Counted from the stretch's first letter, positions 15,327 through 25,386 are shown. The stretch is DNA of 64,000 nucleotides from Novipirellula artificiosorum (GCF_007860135.1 NZ_SJPV01000006.1:124001-188000); one strand, 5' to 3'. Translations and numbers: made by a program. The notes: generated by a model not told the origin, from the sequence alone.

Positions 15327-17927
15327 TTAGCTTAACTCCGTTGGGATGACTCCGGTCAACGCTTGCGTCGTACCGGTGTGAATCAGATAACGCGCAGCGA
15401 TCGCGTCCGACAAACTTGGCAGGCCTTCAATCAGTCGCCTCAGCAGAAGTTGCAGGTTCGATCGTTTTTCGGTTCGATCGATCTCACTCAAGGGCGTCGG
15501 GTCGGCCACTCGCAACTGGTGCAACAATTCACTTGCCAGCTTTTCGTCGCTACCAAGACCAATGATCTTTGAATCGGTGGGCAATTGAGTAATCAAGTCA
15601 ACGATCTCTTGCAATTGGAAGCGAAGCGACCGAGGATTGGTTTCATCGGTCACGAGCAAATCGATCGTGGGCGCGGGACGTACGAGATTCAAGTACCTCG
15701 ATCGATACGTCATCAAGCTGTCAAGCGCCTCGAGCACCCCTTCGCATAACGTGGTTTCGCTGTGGACGGGCTGTACCAACGTTGCGTCGAGTAGTTCCGC
15801 GGTCTGGTCCGCTCGTTCGATCCGACGGCCGAGTTGCAAGAACCGCCAACCGTGTGTTCGTGTCATGCTTTCGTTTGCGACCCCAGAGAAAGCCAATAAA
15901 TCGGTGATCAACCGGTTCAATCGTTCAATCACCCGGCCCATGTTCTCATCGGGGTGAATCGATGATTCACTCGTGTCGGTTCCAATTCGCTGGATGATGC
16001 GATACGCATCGATCGAAAGACGATCGCGAACCGATCGGGCGTTGGTCACGATCGATCGGATCGTCGACTGCAAGCCTCGCGGTTGTTTGAGATCGTTTAC
16101 GGAATCGGGCAACATGTCTTCAATGCTCGGCAAATTGCCATCAAGGCCCGCAACGGCATAATCCGGTTCGATTTGCCCAACGGCTGCGAGCGCTGCAAGC
16201 AAGCGTGGAAGTTCGGGCAGATCACGAATCTCGCTTTCGCCCGAAATCCGCACGATTGTCGCTCGCAACAAGCGTGTGATCGCTTCGGCTCGTTCTGCAT
16301 AACGGCCGAGCCAAAACAGATGCTCGGCCACCCGACTTGGCAATTCATCGCCACTTCGCTTGAGAGCGATCGTGGCACTCGGAGATGGCAGCAACGTCGT
16401 TTCCGAATCAATCGGCTGGCTGCTGGAAACCCAACAATCCATCGTCAAGTGACCGCTGACCGTTGAGAGTTCAAGTTCTCGCTCAAGTGGACTCAGCCGA
16501 GCGAGTGCGCCTGGCAAGACCTCGACCGCCTCGTTCGTCTGCAACTGAAAACAACGCAGCGCAACGTGCCATGGCTTCAGTTGTTCATTTGACCAAACGG
16601 GTGTGGTGCTATGCTCCAATTTTTGCTGCGCGACATACTCCTGTGGTCTTGCCTTGATCGCGGCAACCAATTCGTCTTTCGCAGCTTGAGAAAGCAACGA
16701 TGGCGAAACGGGGGGCGCCCCGGACACGGCAAACGCGGGGCGAATGACCAGTGTCTCCAGATGCTGGAGAACAAAATCAAACTCTTTTTTGCCACCACAC
16801 CAATAGGTCGCCACATTTGGCAATTGCAGCGGTTGACTGAACAAGAAACGACTGGCGGCTGGCAGGAACGGCAACAAGGCTGGCGTCTGTGCCATCACGC
16901 TGCCAAGGGAATTGACCACCGCAACATGGGATTCGCGAATTGCTCGGAGCAGCCCCGTGACACCTTCGTTCGAGTCCGGCTCGAGTTCTAGCGGGTCACA
17001 TTTTCGATCCGAAACGTGACGCCACAACACTTCGATGGGAAGCAGTCCCCCGAGAGTCTTCAGGTTCAGTTGTCCACCTCGCACGGCAAGATCGGTGCTC
17101 TCGACCAACGTGACACCCAAGTACCGAGCCAAATACGCATCCTCGAAATCACGATAGCTGTCGTGTCCGGGGGTCAGCAGTGCAACACGAGGGTTTTCAC
17201 GCATTCGCGGCGCGAGGGAGCGCAAATGCCGCCGCAGAGAGTCAAAAAAAGCCGCCAATCGCCGTGTATTGCATTGGCGGACCAATTGAGGAAACACGCG
17301 AGAGGTGACAATCCGGTTCTCTAACAAGTACCCCAACCCACTCGGTGCGCGAGTGCGATCGCTTGTCACCCACCACGAACCATCCGTCGCACGAGCCAAG
17401 TCGGTCGCCGTAATGTGAAGTCGCTTGCCCGACGTGCTGGGTAGCTTGTGATAGGCACGCTGGAAAAACGGATTCGCCCACAGCACTTCCGCTGGAATGA
17501 TCTTCTCTTTGATCAAACGCTGGTCACCCAGCAGATCATCAAGGACCGCTTCGAGCAGCAGCGTACGCTGGGCCAACCCCGTTTCAAGTTTCGCCCACGA
17601 CTGCGAATCAATGACGAGCGGAATGGCCGACAACCGCCACGGACGAACCAACCGCCCCTCATCGGAGTCGACATTGAACGTCGTGCCGTTCTCGTACACT
17701 AACTGTTCAATGGTCGAGGCTCGTTCGCAGATGCCTTCCGGGCCAAGGGATTCGAGATAATCTGCGATCGGGCGCCAATGCGGACGGACTTGTCCATCGG
17801 ACGACTTGCATTCATCGAACCGAGCCGGCGTCGCAGCATAATCGCCAAACGAACAGGATGTACGGACCGATGTTGTCAAAGCCGTTGACCTAAAACAAAG
17901 ACACGAAGAGAAAGCCAGCGAATGCAA
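15327..17927 (-). CDS. Circularly permuted ATP-grasp fused to alpha-E domain
   Basis: An 866-residue fusion. Residues about 30-500 are a circularly permuted ATP-grasp ligase (COG2308 type) with YAATPARFDECKSSDGQVRPHW, WWVTSDRTRAPSGLGYLLENR and RPQEYVAQQKLEHSTTPVW; residues about 530-866 are an alpha-E helical domain with RVAEHLFWLGRYAERAEAITRLLRA and FLQLGRRIERADQTAELLDA. Other lineages encode these as separate genes. ATP-grasp enzymes activate a carboxylate as acyl phosphate and join it to an amine. The start is uncertain: TTG 17927 is the longest frame, while TTG 17876 has an AGGT-type ribosome site and begins just before the conserved YAATPAR. Fourth gene of the cluster. Confidence 0.88.
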   Translation of the reverse strand: MHSLAFSSCLCFRSTALTTSVRTSCSFGDYAATPARFDECKSSDGQVRPHWRPIADYLESLGPEGICERASTIEQLVYENGTTFNVDSDEGRLVRPWRLSAIPLVIDSQSWAKLETGLAQRTLLLEAVLDDLLGDQRLIKEKIIPAEVLWANPFFQRAYHKLPSTSGKRLHITATDLARATDGSWWVTSDRTRAPSGLGYLLENRIVTSRVFPQLVRQCNTRRLAAFFDSLRRHLRSLAPRMRENPRVALLTPGHDSYRDFEDAYLARYLGVTLVESTDLAVRGGQLNLKTLGGLLPIEVLWRHVSDRKCDPLELEPDSNEGVTGLLRAIRESHVAVVNSLGSVMAQTPALLPFLPAASRFLFSQPLQLPNVATYWCGGKKEFDFVLQHLETLVIRPAFAVSGAPPVSPSLLSQAAKDELVAAIKARPQEYVAQQKLEHSTTPVWSNEQLKPWHVALRCFQLQTNEAVEVLPGALARLSPLERELELSTVSGHLTMDCWVSSSQPIDSETTLLPSPSATIALKRSGDELPSRVAEHLFWLGRYAERAEAITRLLRATIVRISGESEIRDLPELPRLLAALAAVGQIEPDYAVAGLDGNLPSIEDMLPDSVNDLKQPRGLQSTIRSIVTNARSVRDRLSIDAYRIIQRIGTDTSESSIHPDENMGRVIERLNRLITDLLAFSGVANESMTRTHGWRFLQLGRRIERADQTAELLDATLVQPVHSETTLCEGVLEALDSLMTYRSRYLNLVRPAPTIDLLVTDETNPRSLRFQLQEIVDLITQLPTDSKIIGLGSDEKLASELLHQLRVADPTPLSEIDRTEKRSNLQLLLRRLIEGLPSLSDAIAARYLIHTGTTQALTGVIPTELS

Positions 17928-18049
17928 GCATCCATTCTAGCTGCAATAACCGCCGACTTGAAGCGGCACCGTTACAAGAAGGCTTTGCAGCCTTGGCCTC
18001 AGCCGGTTCCCATTCCGTTCGGCAGTCACCCCAAGGCTGGATTCCTTCG

Positions 18050-21000
18050 TTAAAACTGAAATCGCCTCAAATCGAGCGTGACAGGGTAGTCGCAGCGGCC
18101 CAACAAGGCCGGCATTTGGGGCACATCGATCGTGCCGCCGGTCATCGTCCACGATTCAAACTGCACCGCACGGCGAGATTCCGCCTCACTGGCGTTGATT
18201 GGGAACACTTCGTGACTTCGACCTGCCGGATGGACGGCATGGTAACGACATCCGCCAAGGGAGCGACGATTTCTCATGTCCACCAGGTCGAATTCCAAGG
18301 GAGTATGAATTCCAATCGTCGGATGCAAACAGCGGGGCGGTTGCCAGGCACGGTACTTGACGCCTGCCACATATTGGTTCTGCTCGGAAGTCGGATGCAA
18401 CGGAACTCGAACGCCATTGCATGTCAATGCATAGCGAGTCAAGTCGATGCCGCTCACGAGCACCTCGATTCGCTCAAGCGACGAATCGACATAGCGCGCC
18501 GTCCCACTGCTACCCGATTCTTCACCCATGACGTACCACGGTTCGATGGCGCTGCGCAGTTGCAACTGAATGTCTTGGTAGTTGACCTCGCCAATTTTCG
18601 GAAATCGGAACTCGAACTGCGGAGCGTACCATTCCGCTTTCAGACCGGCACCACTGCGATTCAGCTGTTCGATCAAGTCGCCAAGATCCTGCCAAACGAA
18701 ATGCGGTAGCATGAATCGGTCATACAACGTTGTCTGCCAGCGGACCAGCGGATCGACACACGGCGACTGCCAAAACGAAGCAATGGCAGCACGAATCAAC
18801 AATTGCTGAGCCAGATTCATTCGCGGATTGGGTGGCATTTCGAAACCACGAAGCTCGACCAACCCCAGTCGTCCGGTCGAAGAATCGGGAGAATACAGTT
18901 TGTCGATGCAAATTTCCGTGCGGTGGGTGTTTCCGGTCAAATCGACCAGCAAATCACGAAACAATCGGTCCACTAACCAAGGCGGTTGGTGAGAACCGAG
19001 ATGATCGAGCTGGCGGAGCGCAATCTCCATCTCATAGATCGCATCGACTCGCGCTTCATCCATCCTTGGCGCCTGACTGGTCGGACCTATGAACCGGCCA
19101 CTAAACAGGTAGGACATCGCCGGATGATTGTTCCAAAAACGAATCATACTGGCAAGCAAATCAGGTCGTCGTATGAAGGGGCTGTCGGCTGGTTTGGCAC
19201 CGCCAAGGACGATGTGGCTACCGCCCCCCGTGCCGGTATGACGGCCGTCAATGTCAAACTTCTCTGCTCCCAACCGGCTCAAACGGGCCTCGGCATAGAG
19301 CGTTTCAATCTGCTCGACCAGCGACTCCCACGAATCCGTCGGATGCGTGTTGACTTCGATCACGCCTGGGTCGGGGGTGACTTTGAAGTGCTCGATCCGA
19401 TCATCCGGGGGTGGCAAATAACCCTCCAAGATCACCGGCATGTTCAATTTTTCACACGTCTGTTCGACCGTGGCAACCAGATCGAGGTAATCTTCAAGTC
19501 GCTGTGTCGGTGGCATGAAGACATGGATTCTGCCGTACCGGCACTCGACGCAGAGTGCGGTGTTCACGACGTCGTCGCTGGTGGGAATCTCTTCGCTGAT
19601 TTCCTCATCGAGCACTTGCTCGTTGATGGCGGGGCCCAGCGAAGAGTCTTGCGAGTCGCGTCCAGGCGGGAGGGCTTCGTTTCCTTTCGGCAACGGTGGC
19701 AGTGGCGGTCGCTGCGCAAAGGGATCTGCCGGAGTTGAGTAAAAAGCCCCCGTCGTGCTCGTGCCTGAAGGCAAAGTGGAAATCGGCAACCGCAGCCCAA
19801 TCGGAGAGTCGCCAGGAATCAAATACAGCTTCTCGCTTCGGACGGGCCAACGCCCACTCATCCACCCGGGGCGAGCTTGCCACCAAGCGCGACGTAGGGG
19901 CAACACGAATCCAATCGGCTTGCTCAGCCCATGCGTGAACGTGCGCATCATCATTGAACGTTCGTTGGGATCATCGAGTTTGGGATCGGTCGGATCCACA
20001 TCGATTGGCAGCCGATTTTCACTCCACAAATAGTGGAAAACATCCTCATAAACGGGGAACGTCATCTTCGCGTTGATGTTCAGCTCCGTCGCCAAATGCC
20101 GCACAAAACGATTGGCGTCTTCATGCGTGAAGCCGTAGTCGGTCCCTTCGTCAGCAATGTAGCTTGGATCGTTCCAAATGGGCTCCCCGTCGCGCCGCCA
20201 CATGCACGTTAGCGCCCAGCGTGGCAGCGATTCACCGGGATACCATTTGCCTTGCCCGTAGTGCAGTAAGCCACCTGGAGCGAACTTGTCACGCAAGCGA
20301 AGCAGCAGCACATTGCTTAGTACACGTTTCTCTTCGCCGACCGCTTCGGTGTTCCACTGCGGATCGTCCATGTTGTCGATCGAAATGAACGTCGGCTCGC
20401 CCCCTGTGGTCAAGCGAACATCGCTTTCCTGCAAACGCGAGTCGATCTGGCGACCGACCTTCATGATTTCTTTCCATTGATCCTCTGAGTAAGGTTTCGT
20501 CACTCGCGGGTCTTCATGAACCCGAGTCACCTGCATCTCATGACCAAATTCAACATCGCACGCTTCGTGTCCGCCGGTGATCGGCGCCGCACCATCGTAG
20601 GAGGGGGTACAGGCGAGCGGAATGTGACCTTCACCAGCGAACAATCCGCTGGTCGGGTCCAAGCCAACCCATCCCGCGCCTGGCAAGAAGACCTCAGTCC
20701 AAGCGTGCAGGTCACAAAAATCCTCAGTCGGCCCTGCTGGTCCTTCGATCGGTTTTTCATCAGCCGTCAATTGAATCAGGTACCCCGAAACGAATCGAGC
20801 TGCTAAGCCGATTTGGCGTAATGTTTGCACCAACAACCACGCCGAATCACGACACGAACCGCTGCCGAGCGCCAGGGTTTCTTCGGGTGTTTGAACCCCT
20901 GGTTCGAGCCGCACCAGGTACTTCACGCGTTGCTGCGTCAATCGATTGATGTCGACGAGAAAATCATTGATGCTGCCCGACGGTTTCGGAAGCGATTTGA

Positions 21001-21391
21001 CCCACTTGGCGAATTGGCCACCGGGCGAATCACAAGCGAGGTAGGGTGACAGCTGAAGCTTGAGGTCGTCTTTGTAATCGAACGGCCATTTTTCCGCATA
21101 GGATTCGACGAAGAAATCAAACGGATTGATGACCGTCATTTCTGCGGTCAGATCGACGGTGACGGAAAACTCCGTCGCCAATTCATTGAAGACGTAACGG
21201 GCAATCGGGTTGCCGAACGGGTCTTGTTGCCAATTGACGAAATGATCCGCGGGGACAACCTTCAAGTTGTACGCATTGATTTTCGTGCGACCATGGTAGG
21301 CAGGTCGCAAGCGAATGAGTTGGGGACCGAGAGTAATCGGCCGCGAATATCGGTACGAGGTTTGATGATGAAGCGAAACGCGAATGGTCAT
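18050..21391 (-). CDS. Transglutaminase with DUF2126 C-terminal domain
   Basis: A 1113-residue protein. The first 300 residues are a transglutaminase module (VSLHHQTSYRYSRPI; catalytic Cys in LGSGSCRDSAWLLVQTLRQ; His in DLHAWTEVFLPGAGW; Asp in GLDPTSGLFAGEGH). The rest is the large DUF2126 region, with GKWYPGESLPRWALTC, FVLPLRRAWWQARPGWMSGRW and GGGSHIVLGGA. DUF2126 is often found in this type of cluster and has no established reaction; GCS2/glutamine-synthetase-like ligase relationships have been suggested for it. The ATG overlaps the stop of the alpha-E gene (ATGA), indicating coupled translation and probably partnership. Confidence 0.9.
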   Translation of the reverse strand: MTIRVSLHHQTSYRYSRPITLGPQLIRLRPAYHGRTKINAYNLKVVPADHFVNWQQDPFGNPIARYVFNELATEFSVTVDLTAEMTVINPFDFFVESYAEKWPFDYKDDLKLQLSPYLACDSPGGQFAKWVKSLPKPSGSINDFLVDINRLTQQRVKYLVRLEPGVQTPEETLALGSGSCRDSAWLLVQTLRQIGLAARFVSGYLIQLTADEKPIEGPAGPTEDFCDLHAWTEVFLPGAGWVGLDPTSGLFAGEGHIPLACTPSYDGAAPITGGHEACDVEFGHEMQVTRVHEDPRVTKPYSEDQWKEIMKVGRQIDSRLQESDVRLTTGGEPTFISIDNMDDPQWNTEAVGEEKRVLSNVLLLRLRDKFAPGGLLHYGQGKWYPGESLPRWALTCMWRRDGEPIWNDPSYIADEGTDYGFTHEDANRFVRHLATELNINAKMTFPVYEDVFHYLWSENRLPIDVDPTDPKLDDPNERSMMMRTFTHGLSKPIGFVLPLRRAWWQARPGWMSGRWPVRSEKLYLIPGDSPIGLRLPISTLPSGTSTTGAFYSTPADPFAQRPPLPPLPKGNEALPPGRDSQDSSLGPAINEQVLDEEISEEIPTSDDVVNTALCVECRYGRIHVFMPPTQRLEDYLDLVATVEQTCEKLNMPVILEGYLPPPDDRIEHFKVTPDPGVIEVNTHPTDSWESLVEQIETLYAEARLSRLGAEKFDIDGRHTGTGGGSHIVLGGAKPADSPFIRRPDLLASMIRFWNNHPAMSYLFSGRFIGPTSQAPRMDEARVDAIYEMEIALRQLDHLGSHQPPWLVDRLFRDLLVDLTGNTHRTEICIDKLYSPDSSTGRLGLVELRGFEMPPNPRMNLAQQLLIRAAIASFWQSPCVDPLVRWQTTLYDRFMLPHFVWQDLGDLIEQLNRSGAGLKAEWYAPQFEFRFPKIGEVNYQDIQLQLRSAIEPWYVMGEESGSSGTARYVDSSLERIEVLVSGIDLTRYALTCNGVRVPLHPTSEQNQYVAGVKYRAWQPPRCLHPTIGIHTPLEFDLVDMRNRRSLGGCRYHAVHPAGRSHEVFPINASEAESRRAVQFESWTMTGGTIDVPQMPALLGRCDYPVTLDLRRFQF

Positions 21392-22338
21392 GTAGCGTTG
21401 ATTTGGTTGAAGTAGTCTTGATTGAGCGAGGCACCAATTGCGTTGAGCTCGATCTGCAGTTGATCAATGAATTGGTGCATTCCACCGGCAAGCACTTCCT
21501 TGACGTTGGTTCTTGAAAATCGGTGTTTGAGCGCCGCGATTTGCTTCTTCGCTTCGTTCGATGCGTCATCACGGTCGACGACGCTGATTTCATGCAGCGA
21601 CCAATCGGCGCCGGCGACACACGAACGGATCGACCGTGGAAAGGTCCGATGAAACAGAAAGAATTCTACGACCTTTTCCAACTCGACCAAGTGGTGTTCG
21701 CGACGGTAGGTCTCAAATCCGCTGATCGCTAGCAATAAGGACGACCATTGTAAGTCGTCAATTGCCGTTCCGACATCTTCGAGCCGCGGTAGCAAATTAA
21801 AATACTTGACATCCAAGATCCGTGATGTTTTGTCCGCGCGTTCGAGCAATCGGCCGAGGTTGGCGAAATGCCATGCTTTGTCATGTGCCATGGTGCTGTC
21901 GAGCGTGCCTGCCCACATGATGGCATGCCGCCGCACGTTGTCAAAAAACTCAGCCGTCGGGTCGGTCAACTGCGCCGCGGTCGCACTTTCGACAAAGTGG
22001 TAGAACTCGTTGAGTTGCTCATAGGATTCCGAGGACATTGTTTCGCGAACCGACTTGGCGTTTTCGCGAGCCGCTCGGAGACACGTCAACATCGAGCTGT
22101 GGTATTCCAGGTCAAACGCCAGAAAGCGGACGACGTTCTGTGCGTTCGGCGGACCATATTTCTCATGAAACCACTTCGTGTCGCCGGTCACCAAGACAAG
22201 CGGTTCCCAGGGGTCCACCAAGCTCTCCGGTTGGTCCAGGATCAGGTGAAGCGTCACCTCCAAGAAACGAGCGTGATTTTCGGCTCGTTCAACCTGGCGG
22301 CTCATCCAATAAATCGATTCGGCAACTCGGGAAAGCAT
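21388..22338 (-). CDS. Stand-alone alpha-E domain protein (DUF403/COG2307)
   Basis: A 316-residue all-helical protein opening MLSRVAESIYWMSRQVERAENHARFLEVT, the defining alpha-E signature, with a second related motif FANLGRLLERADKTSRILDVKY in the middle. The domain is almost always encoded beside or fused to a circularly permuted ATP-grasp protein, so it is read as its obligate partner, but its biochemical function is unknown. ATG 22338 was chosen because it begins at the conserved motif; the open frame continues to 22503 into the preceding gene. It lies 55 bases after the ATP-grasp stop and overlaps the DUF2126 gene by 4 bases. Confidence 0.92.
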   Translation of the reverse strand: MLSRVAESIYWMSRQVERAENHARFLEVTLHLILDQPESLVDPWEPLVLVTGDTKWFHEKYGPPNAQNVVRFLAFDLEYHSSMLTCLRAARENAKSVRETMSSESYEQLNEFYHFVESATAAQLTDPTAEFFDNVRRHAIMWAGTLDSTMAHDKAWHFANLGRLLERADKTSRILDVKYFNLLPRLEDVGTAIDDLQWSSLLLAISGFETYRREHHLVELEKVVEFFLFHRTFPRSIRSCVAGADWSLHEISVVDRDDASNEAKKQIAALKHRFSRTNVKEVLAGGMHQFIDQLQIELNAIGASLNQDYFNQINAT

Positions 22339-22393
22339 TGTGATCAATATGCAGGAAAGGGGGAGAAGAAGCGTGTCAGCGAAGCGTGGCTTA

Positions 22394-23896
22394 TCAAGGG
22401 TCAACCGCAACCGATTGCCCAGCCTCGGCAACCACCCAGGTGTCTTTGCTGCCGCCACCTTGCGAGGAGTTGACAACAAGCGACCCTTTGCGAAGCGCAA
22501 CACGCGTCAGACCGCCGGGCATGACCCAGACATCATCCGGCCCGCTACACAAAATGTAGGGTCGCAGATCGACATGCCGTCCTTCCAACGCATTATTCGC
22601 GAGCGTTGGCACCCGCGAAAGCTGGAGCGTCGGTTGAGCGACGTAGTTACGAGGGTTTTCGCGGATCTTTTCTGCAAACTCGGCGCGTTGGTCTGCGGTT
22701 GCGTGGGGTCCGATCAAAATCCCATAACCACCCGATTCTCCGGCAGCCTTGACCACCAATTCATCGAGGTGAGCCAGCACGAACCGACGATCCTCTTCTC
22801 GCTGACAGACGTACGTTGGCACGTTGGCGAGGATCGGTTGCTCATTCAAGTAATATTTGATCATCGCGGGAACAAATGCGTAGATGACTTTGTCATCCGC
22901 GATACCGGTTCCCGGGGCATTGGCCAACGCGACATTTCCGGCCCGATAAGCTCGCATCAGCCCCGCGACGCCCAATGCAGAGTCCTTGCGGAACACTTCG
23001 GGGTCAAGAAACGTGTCATCCACTCGCCGGTAGATCACATCCACTTGCTGCAATCCATCGATCGTTCGCATGTAGACAAACTCATTTTGAACGACCAAGT
23101 CGCGACCTTCGACAAGCTCGACCCCCATCTGCTGAGCCAAAAACGAATGTTCGTAGTAGGCACTATTGAACACACCCGGGGTTAAGACAGCGACCGTCGG
23201 ATCGCGAACCTCTGGCGGAGCCATCGATCGCAGCATGCCGTACAATCGAGAGGGATAGTCGCTGACGGGTCGGACACGCGATGCGCTGAACACCTGAGGA
23301 AAGTTGCGTTTCATGACATGCCGGTTCTGAAGCACGTACGACACGCCCGAAGGGCATCGCAGGTTGTCCTCCAATACGTACACGGCTCCCGTATCATCGC
23401 GGACCATGTCGGTTCCGGTGATGTGGCACCAAACGTTCCGCGGTGGTTTCAATCCAACACACTGGGGCAAAAATGCTGGGCAAGACTCGATCAATTCGCG
23501 TGGGATGACCCCATCGTTCACGATCGATTGGTCACTATACACATCAGAGAGGAATCGGTTTAGCGCCCGGATTCTTTGCCGTAAACCCGCTTCGATGTGT
23601 TGCCAAAGCATCGCGGAAACGATGCGTGGGATCACGTCGAACGGCATGATTTTTTCCGTCCCAGCGTTATCGCTGTAGACGGTGAACGTAATGCCCATTT
23701 GGTACAACGATCGTTCAATCGCCCCTTGGCGTCGGAGCAGTTCTTCGGGCGGCAACCGATTGATCAACTCGACCAGCAATTCCGCGTCGGGACGAGCGAT
23801 CGTCGATTCGTCGACCAATTCGTCAAAGAACCCCTCTGTCTGATAGTGACCCAGTTTTGGTGCAATGACCGATTGAGACTGCGATTGGCTAGCCAT
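22394..23896 (-). CDS. Circularly permuted type 2 ATP-grasp protein
   Basis: A 500-residue predicted amide ligase. Visible features: YFDE-like opening (YQTEGFFDELVDE), GITFTVYSDNAGTEKIMPFDVIPRI, GAVYVLEDNLRCPSGVSYVLQNR (the permuted metal/ATP segment), LTPGVFNSAYYEHSFLA, DDKVIYAFVPAMIKYYL and ENPRNYVAQPTLQLSRVPT. Such proteins are predicted to form amide or peptide bonds using ATP; no product is established for this group. ATG 23896 was selected because the upstream 26 codons are unlike the family. It is the first gene of the cluster, so the promoter should lie in 23897-24270. Confidence 0.92.
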   Translation of the reverse strand: MASQSQSQSVIAPKLGHYQTEGFFDELVDESTIARPDAELLVELINRLPPEELLRRQGAIERSLYQMGITFTVYSDNAGTEKIMPFDVIPRIVSAMLWQHIEAGLRQRIRALNRFLSDVYSDQSIVNDGVIPRELIESCPAFLPQCVGLKPPRNVWCHITGTDMVRDDTGAVYVLEDNLRCPSGVSYVLQNRHVMKRNFPQVFSASRVRPVSDYPSRLYGMLRSMAPPEVRDPTVAVLTPGVFNSAYYEHSFLAQQMGVELVEGRDLVVQNEFVYMRTIDGLQQVDVIYRRVDDTFLDPEVFRKDSALGVAGLMRAYRAGNVALANAPGTGIADDKVIYAFVPAMIKYYLNEQPILANVPTYVCQREEDRRFVLAHLDELVVKAAGESGGYGILIGPHATADQRAEFAEKIRENPRNYVAQPTLQLSRVPTLANNALEGRHVDLRPYILCSGPDDVWVMPGGLTRVALRKGSLVVNSSQGGGSKDTWVVAEAGQSVAVDP

Positions 23897-24270
23897 AGTG
23901 CGTTTGACGAACGTGGTTGAAGAATGCCTGTTTGTATCGCGATGAACCGCGACTTGATCGTCCGGAGAATACACAAACGACCTCTCACCCGTTGGGTGGT
24001 ACCAGTCCGCCAGATCTGGATAGAGAAAAGTCTACAAGAGAAGACGCAAGAAGATAGAGTCCAGGACCGGAATGGCGAGCAATCGTCAAGCTGGACGATG
24101 CGAAGGAGCCGACTCCCCGAGTTCGGTAAGGGGGACAAGGATCCTTAAGCAGAAACACAAAGGTAGAAAAGATGCTCGCGCTAGCTGCGGTGAGAGGACA
24201 CGAATTAAAAACGCAGATTTCTTAAAAGTTTCCCCGTCGCCTTCCTCCGAGAAGGAAATGCCAACCCAAA
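23897..24270. other. Intergenic region upstream of the ATP-grasp cluster
   Basis: No supportable gene. It lies upstream of the minus-strand ATP-grasp cluster and downstream of the lipoprotein gene's terminator, so it should carry the cluster promoter, but I could not identify convincing -35/-10 boxes. Purine-rich stretches (for example around 24023-24070) are the only visible peculiarity. Confidence 0.4.
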
Positions 24271-24317
24271 AGAGCGAAACGCTGGTTGGCCGCTCGTTGT
24301 CACAAGCAGCGTTTCGC
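24271..24317 (-). terminator. Strong hairpin, probable terminator of the secretin-lipoprotein unit
   Basis: Perfect 11-bp inverted repeat GCGAAACGCTG (24274-24284) and CAGCGTTTCGC (24307-24317), 14 bases past the lipoprotein stop in the minus direction, followed on that strand by TCTTTTGG. The T-tract is short, but position and stem length support termination. Confidence 0.6.
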
Positions 24318-24330
24318 AAACCGAATGGAC

Positions 24331-25386
24331 TTAGAAATCCGTCGACTCGCCATCGAACGTTCCCGCATCCGTGGTGCGGGAATTGGGGAAGCCGTAGCGG
24401 GGCGTTTTCGGTAGTTGCTTTAACCAACCGCCTGGCAGTGGATCTTGCCGCGTCGTGTGCTGCTTCGATTGCAGCGGAACGCCGAGCGTTCGAAAGGGAT
24501 AGCGAGCCCACGCCGTGTGCGTCGCCGGTGTGGCATGCTTGGCGTGATCGGTTGCGGACGCGTCGATCACATCCGCTGCTGCGGCAGAGTCGATGGCCGA
24601 CCCCTCGGCTGCTTCCTGAGGTGGCACTGCAATCGGAAACTCCGCCGCCGAGCCGTTGAGATGGCGATAAAAACTGGGAGGCAGATCAATGGTCTCGGTC
24701 TTCCGGCGTGGCCGTTTTGAACTCGATCGGTCGTCACCCGAACCACTCGGTTCGCCATCAAAGCTGGCAAGTCTCGTCGACGACGTCGATTTCGATCGAT
24801 CCTCGATTGTCGTCGCTTGCTGCACGCTCGACGAGCCAGCAACCGGCCTGCTCAAACCGGGCAGAAGTTTGATGGTGGGGTCCGAAATCACGACGCCACC
24901 AGCGCGTCCTTCGAAGCGAACGATAAGACTCAATTGGCGATTCACTCCACCCACTTCATCCCAGGGCACCCAGACGCTGTAGGAGGGGCCCATCGATGTG
25001 CGGCTCATGTGTTCTGCAAACTGGTCCGCGGTAAAAACGAACTTGCGTTCCGGCTTAGCCAATTCAGGGTTGATCTGGTCCGCGTCAAACGCGTAGATCG
25101 CCAACCCGCCATCAACCACGACGGGATCAGGATCGTTTCCTTCGTAGAAATAGACTCGCCCGCCAAAGCCGCGAACACCCGGTTGTTGGGGCTGATGCAA
25201 AACCGTGTCGGTCCACATCACCATCATGCGATTCGGGACCGCCGGATCGGGTTCCTTGTGAAATAGGCTGTTTGGCCATTGCACCTTGTCGGGAACGAAC
25301 TGACACCCCGGCATGAGTAGCATGAACAAGACCGCCGCGACGATGGCTCGTGATGGAAGCTTCATCGATGGTATTCGTGTCGACAT
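24331..25386 (-). CDS. Lipoprotein coupled to the secretin gene
   Basis: A 351-residue protein with a lipoprotein signal: basic start (MSTRIPSMKLPSR), hydrophobic core AIVAAVLFMLLMPGC, and lipidation Cys after LMPG. The mature part has FGGRVYFYEGNDPDPVVVDGGLAIYAFDA and a beta-rich middle (YSVWVPWDEVGGVNRQLSLIVRFEGR), then a low-complexity Ser/Arg/Lys-rich tail. I do not recognise a named family. The start ATG 25386 overlaps the secretin stop as TGATG and is preceded by GGAGG, a clear sign of translational coupling. By context it may be a pilotin-like or accessory lipoprotein for the secretin, which is inference only. Confidence 0.75.
   Translation of the reverse strand: MSTRIPSMKLPSRAIVAAVLFMLLMPGCQFVPDKVQWPNSLFHKEPDPAVPNRMMVMWTDTVLHQPQQPGVRGFGGRVYFYEGNDPDPVVVDGGLAIYAFDADQINPELAKPERKFVFTADQFAEHMSRTSMGPSYSVWVPWDEVGGVNRQLSLIVRFEGRAGGVVISDPTIKLLPGLSRPVAGSSSVQQATTIEDRSKSTSSTRLASFDGEPSGSGDDRSSSKRPRRKTETIDLPPSFYRHLNGSAAEFPIAVPPQEAAEGSAIDSAAAADVIDASATDHAKHATPATHTAWARYPFRTLGVPLQSKQHTTRQDPLPGGWLKQLPKTPRYGFPNSRTTDAGTFDGESTDF

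Noticed and set aside
22340..23185. 281-codon plus-strand open frame
   Set aside because: It lies entirely antisense to the alpha-E and ATP-grasp genes and has arginine- and proline-rich composition typical of a shadow frame.
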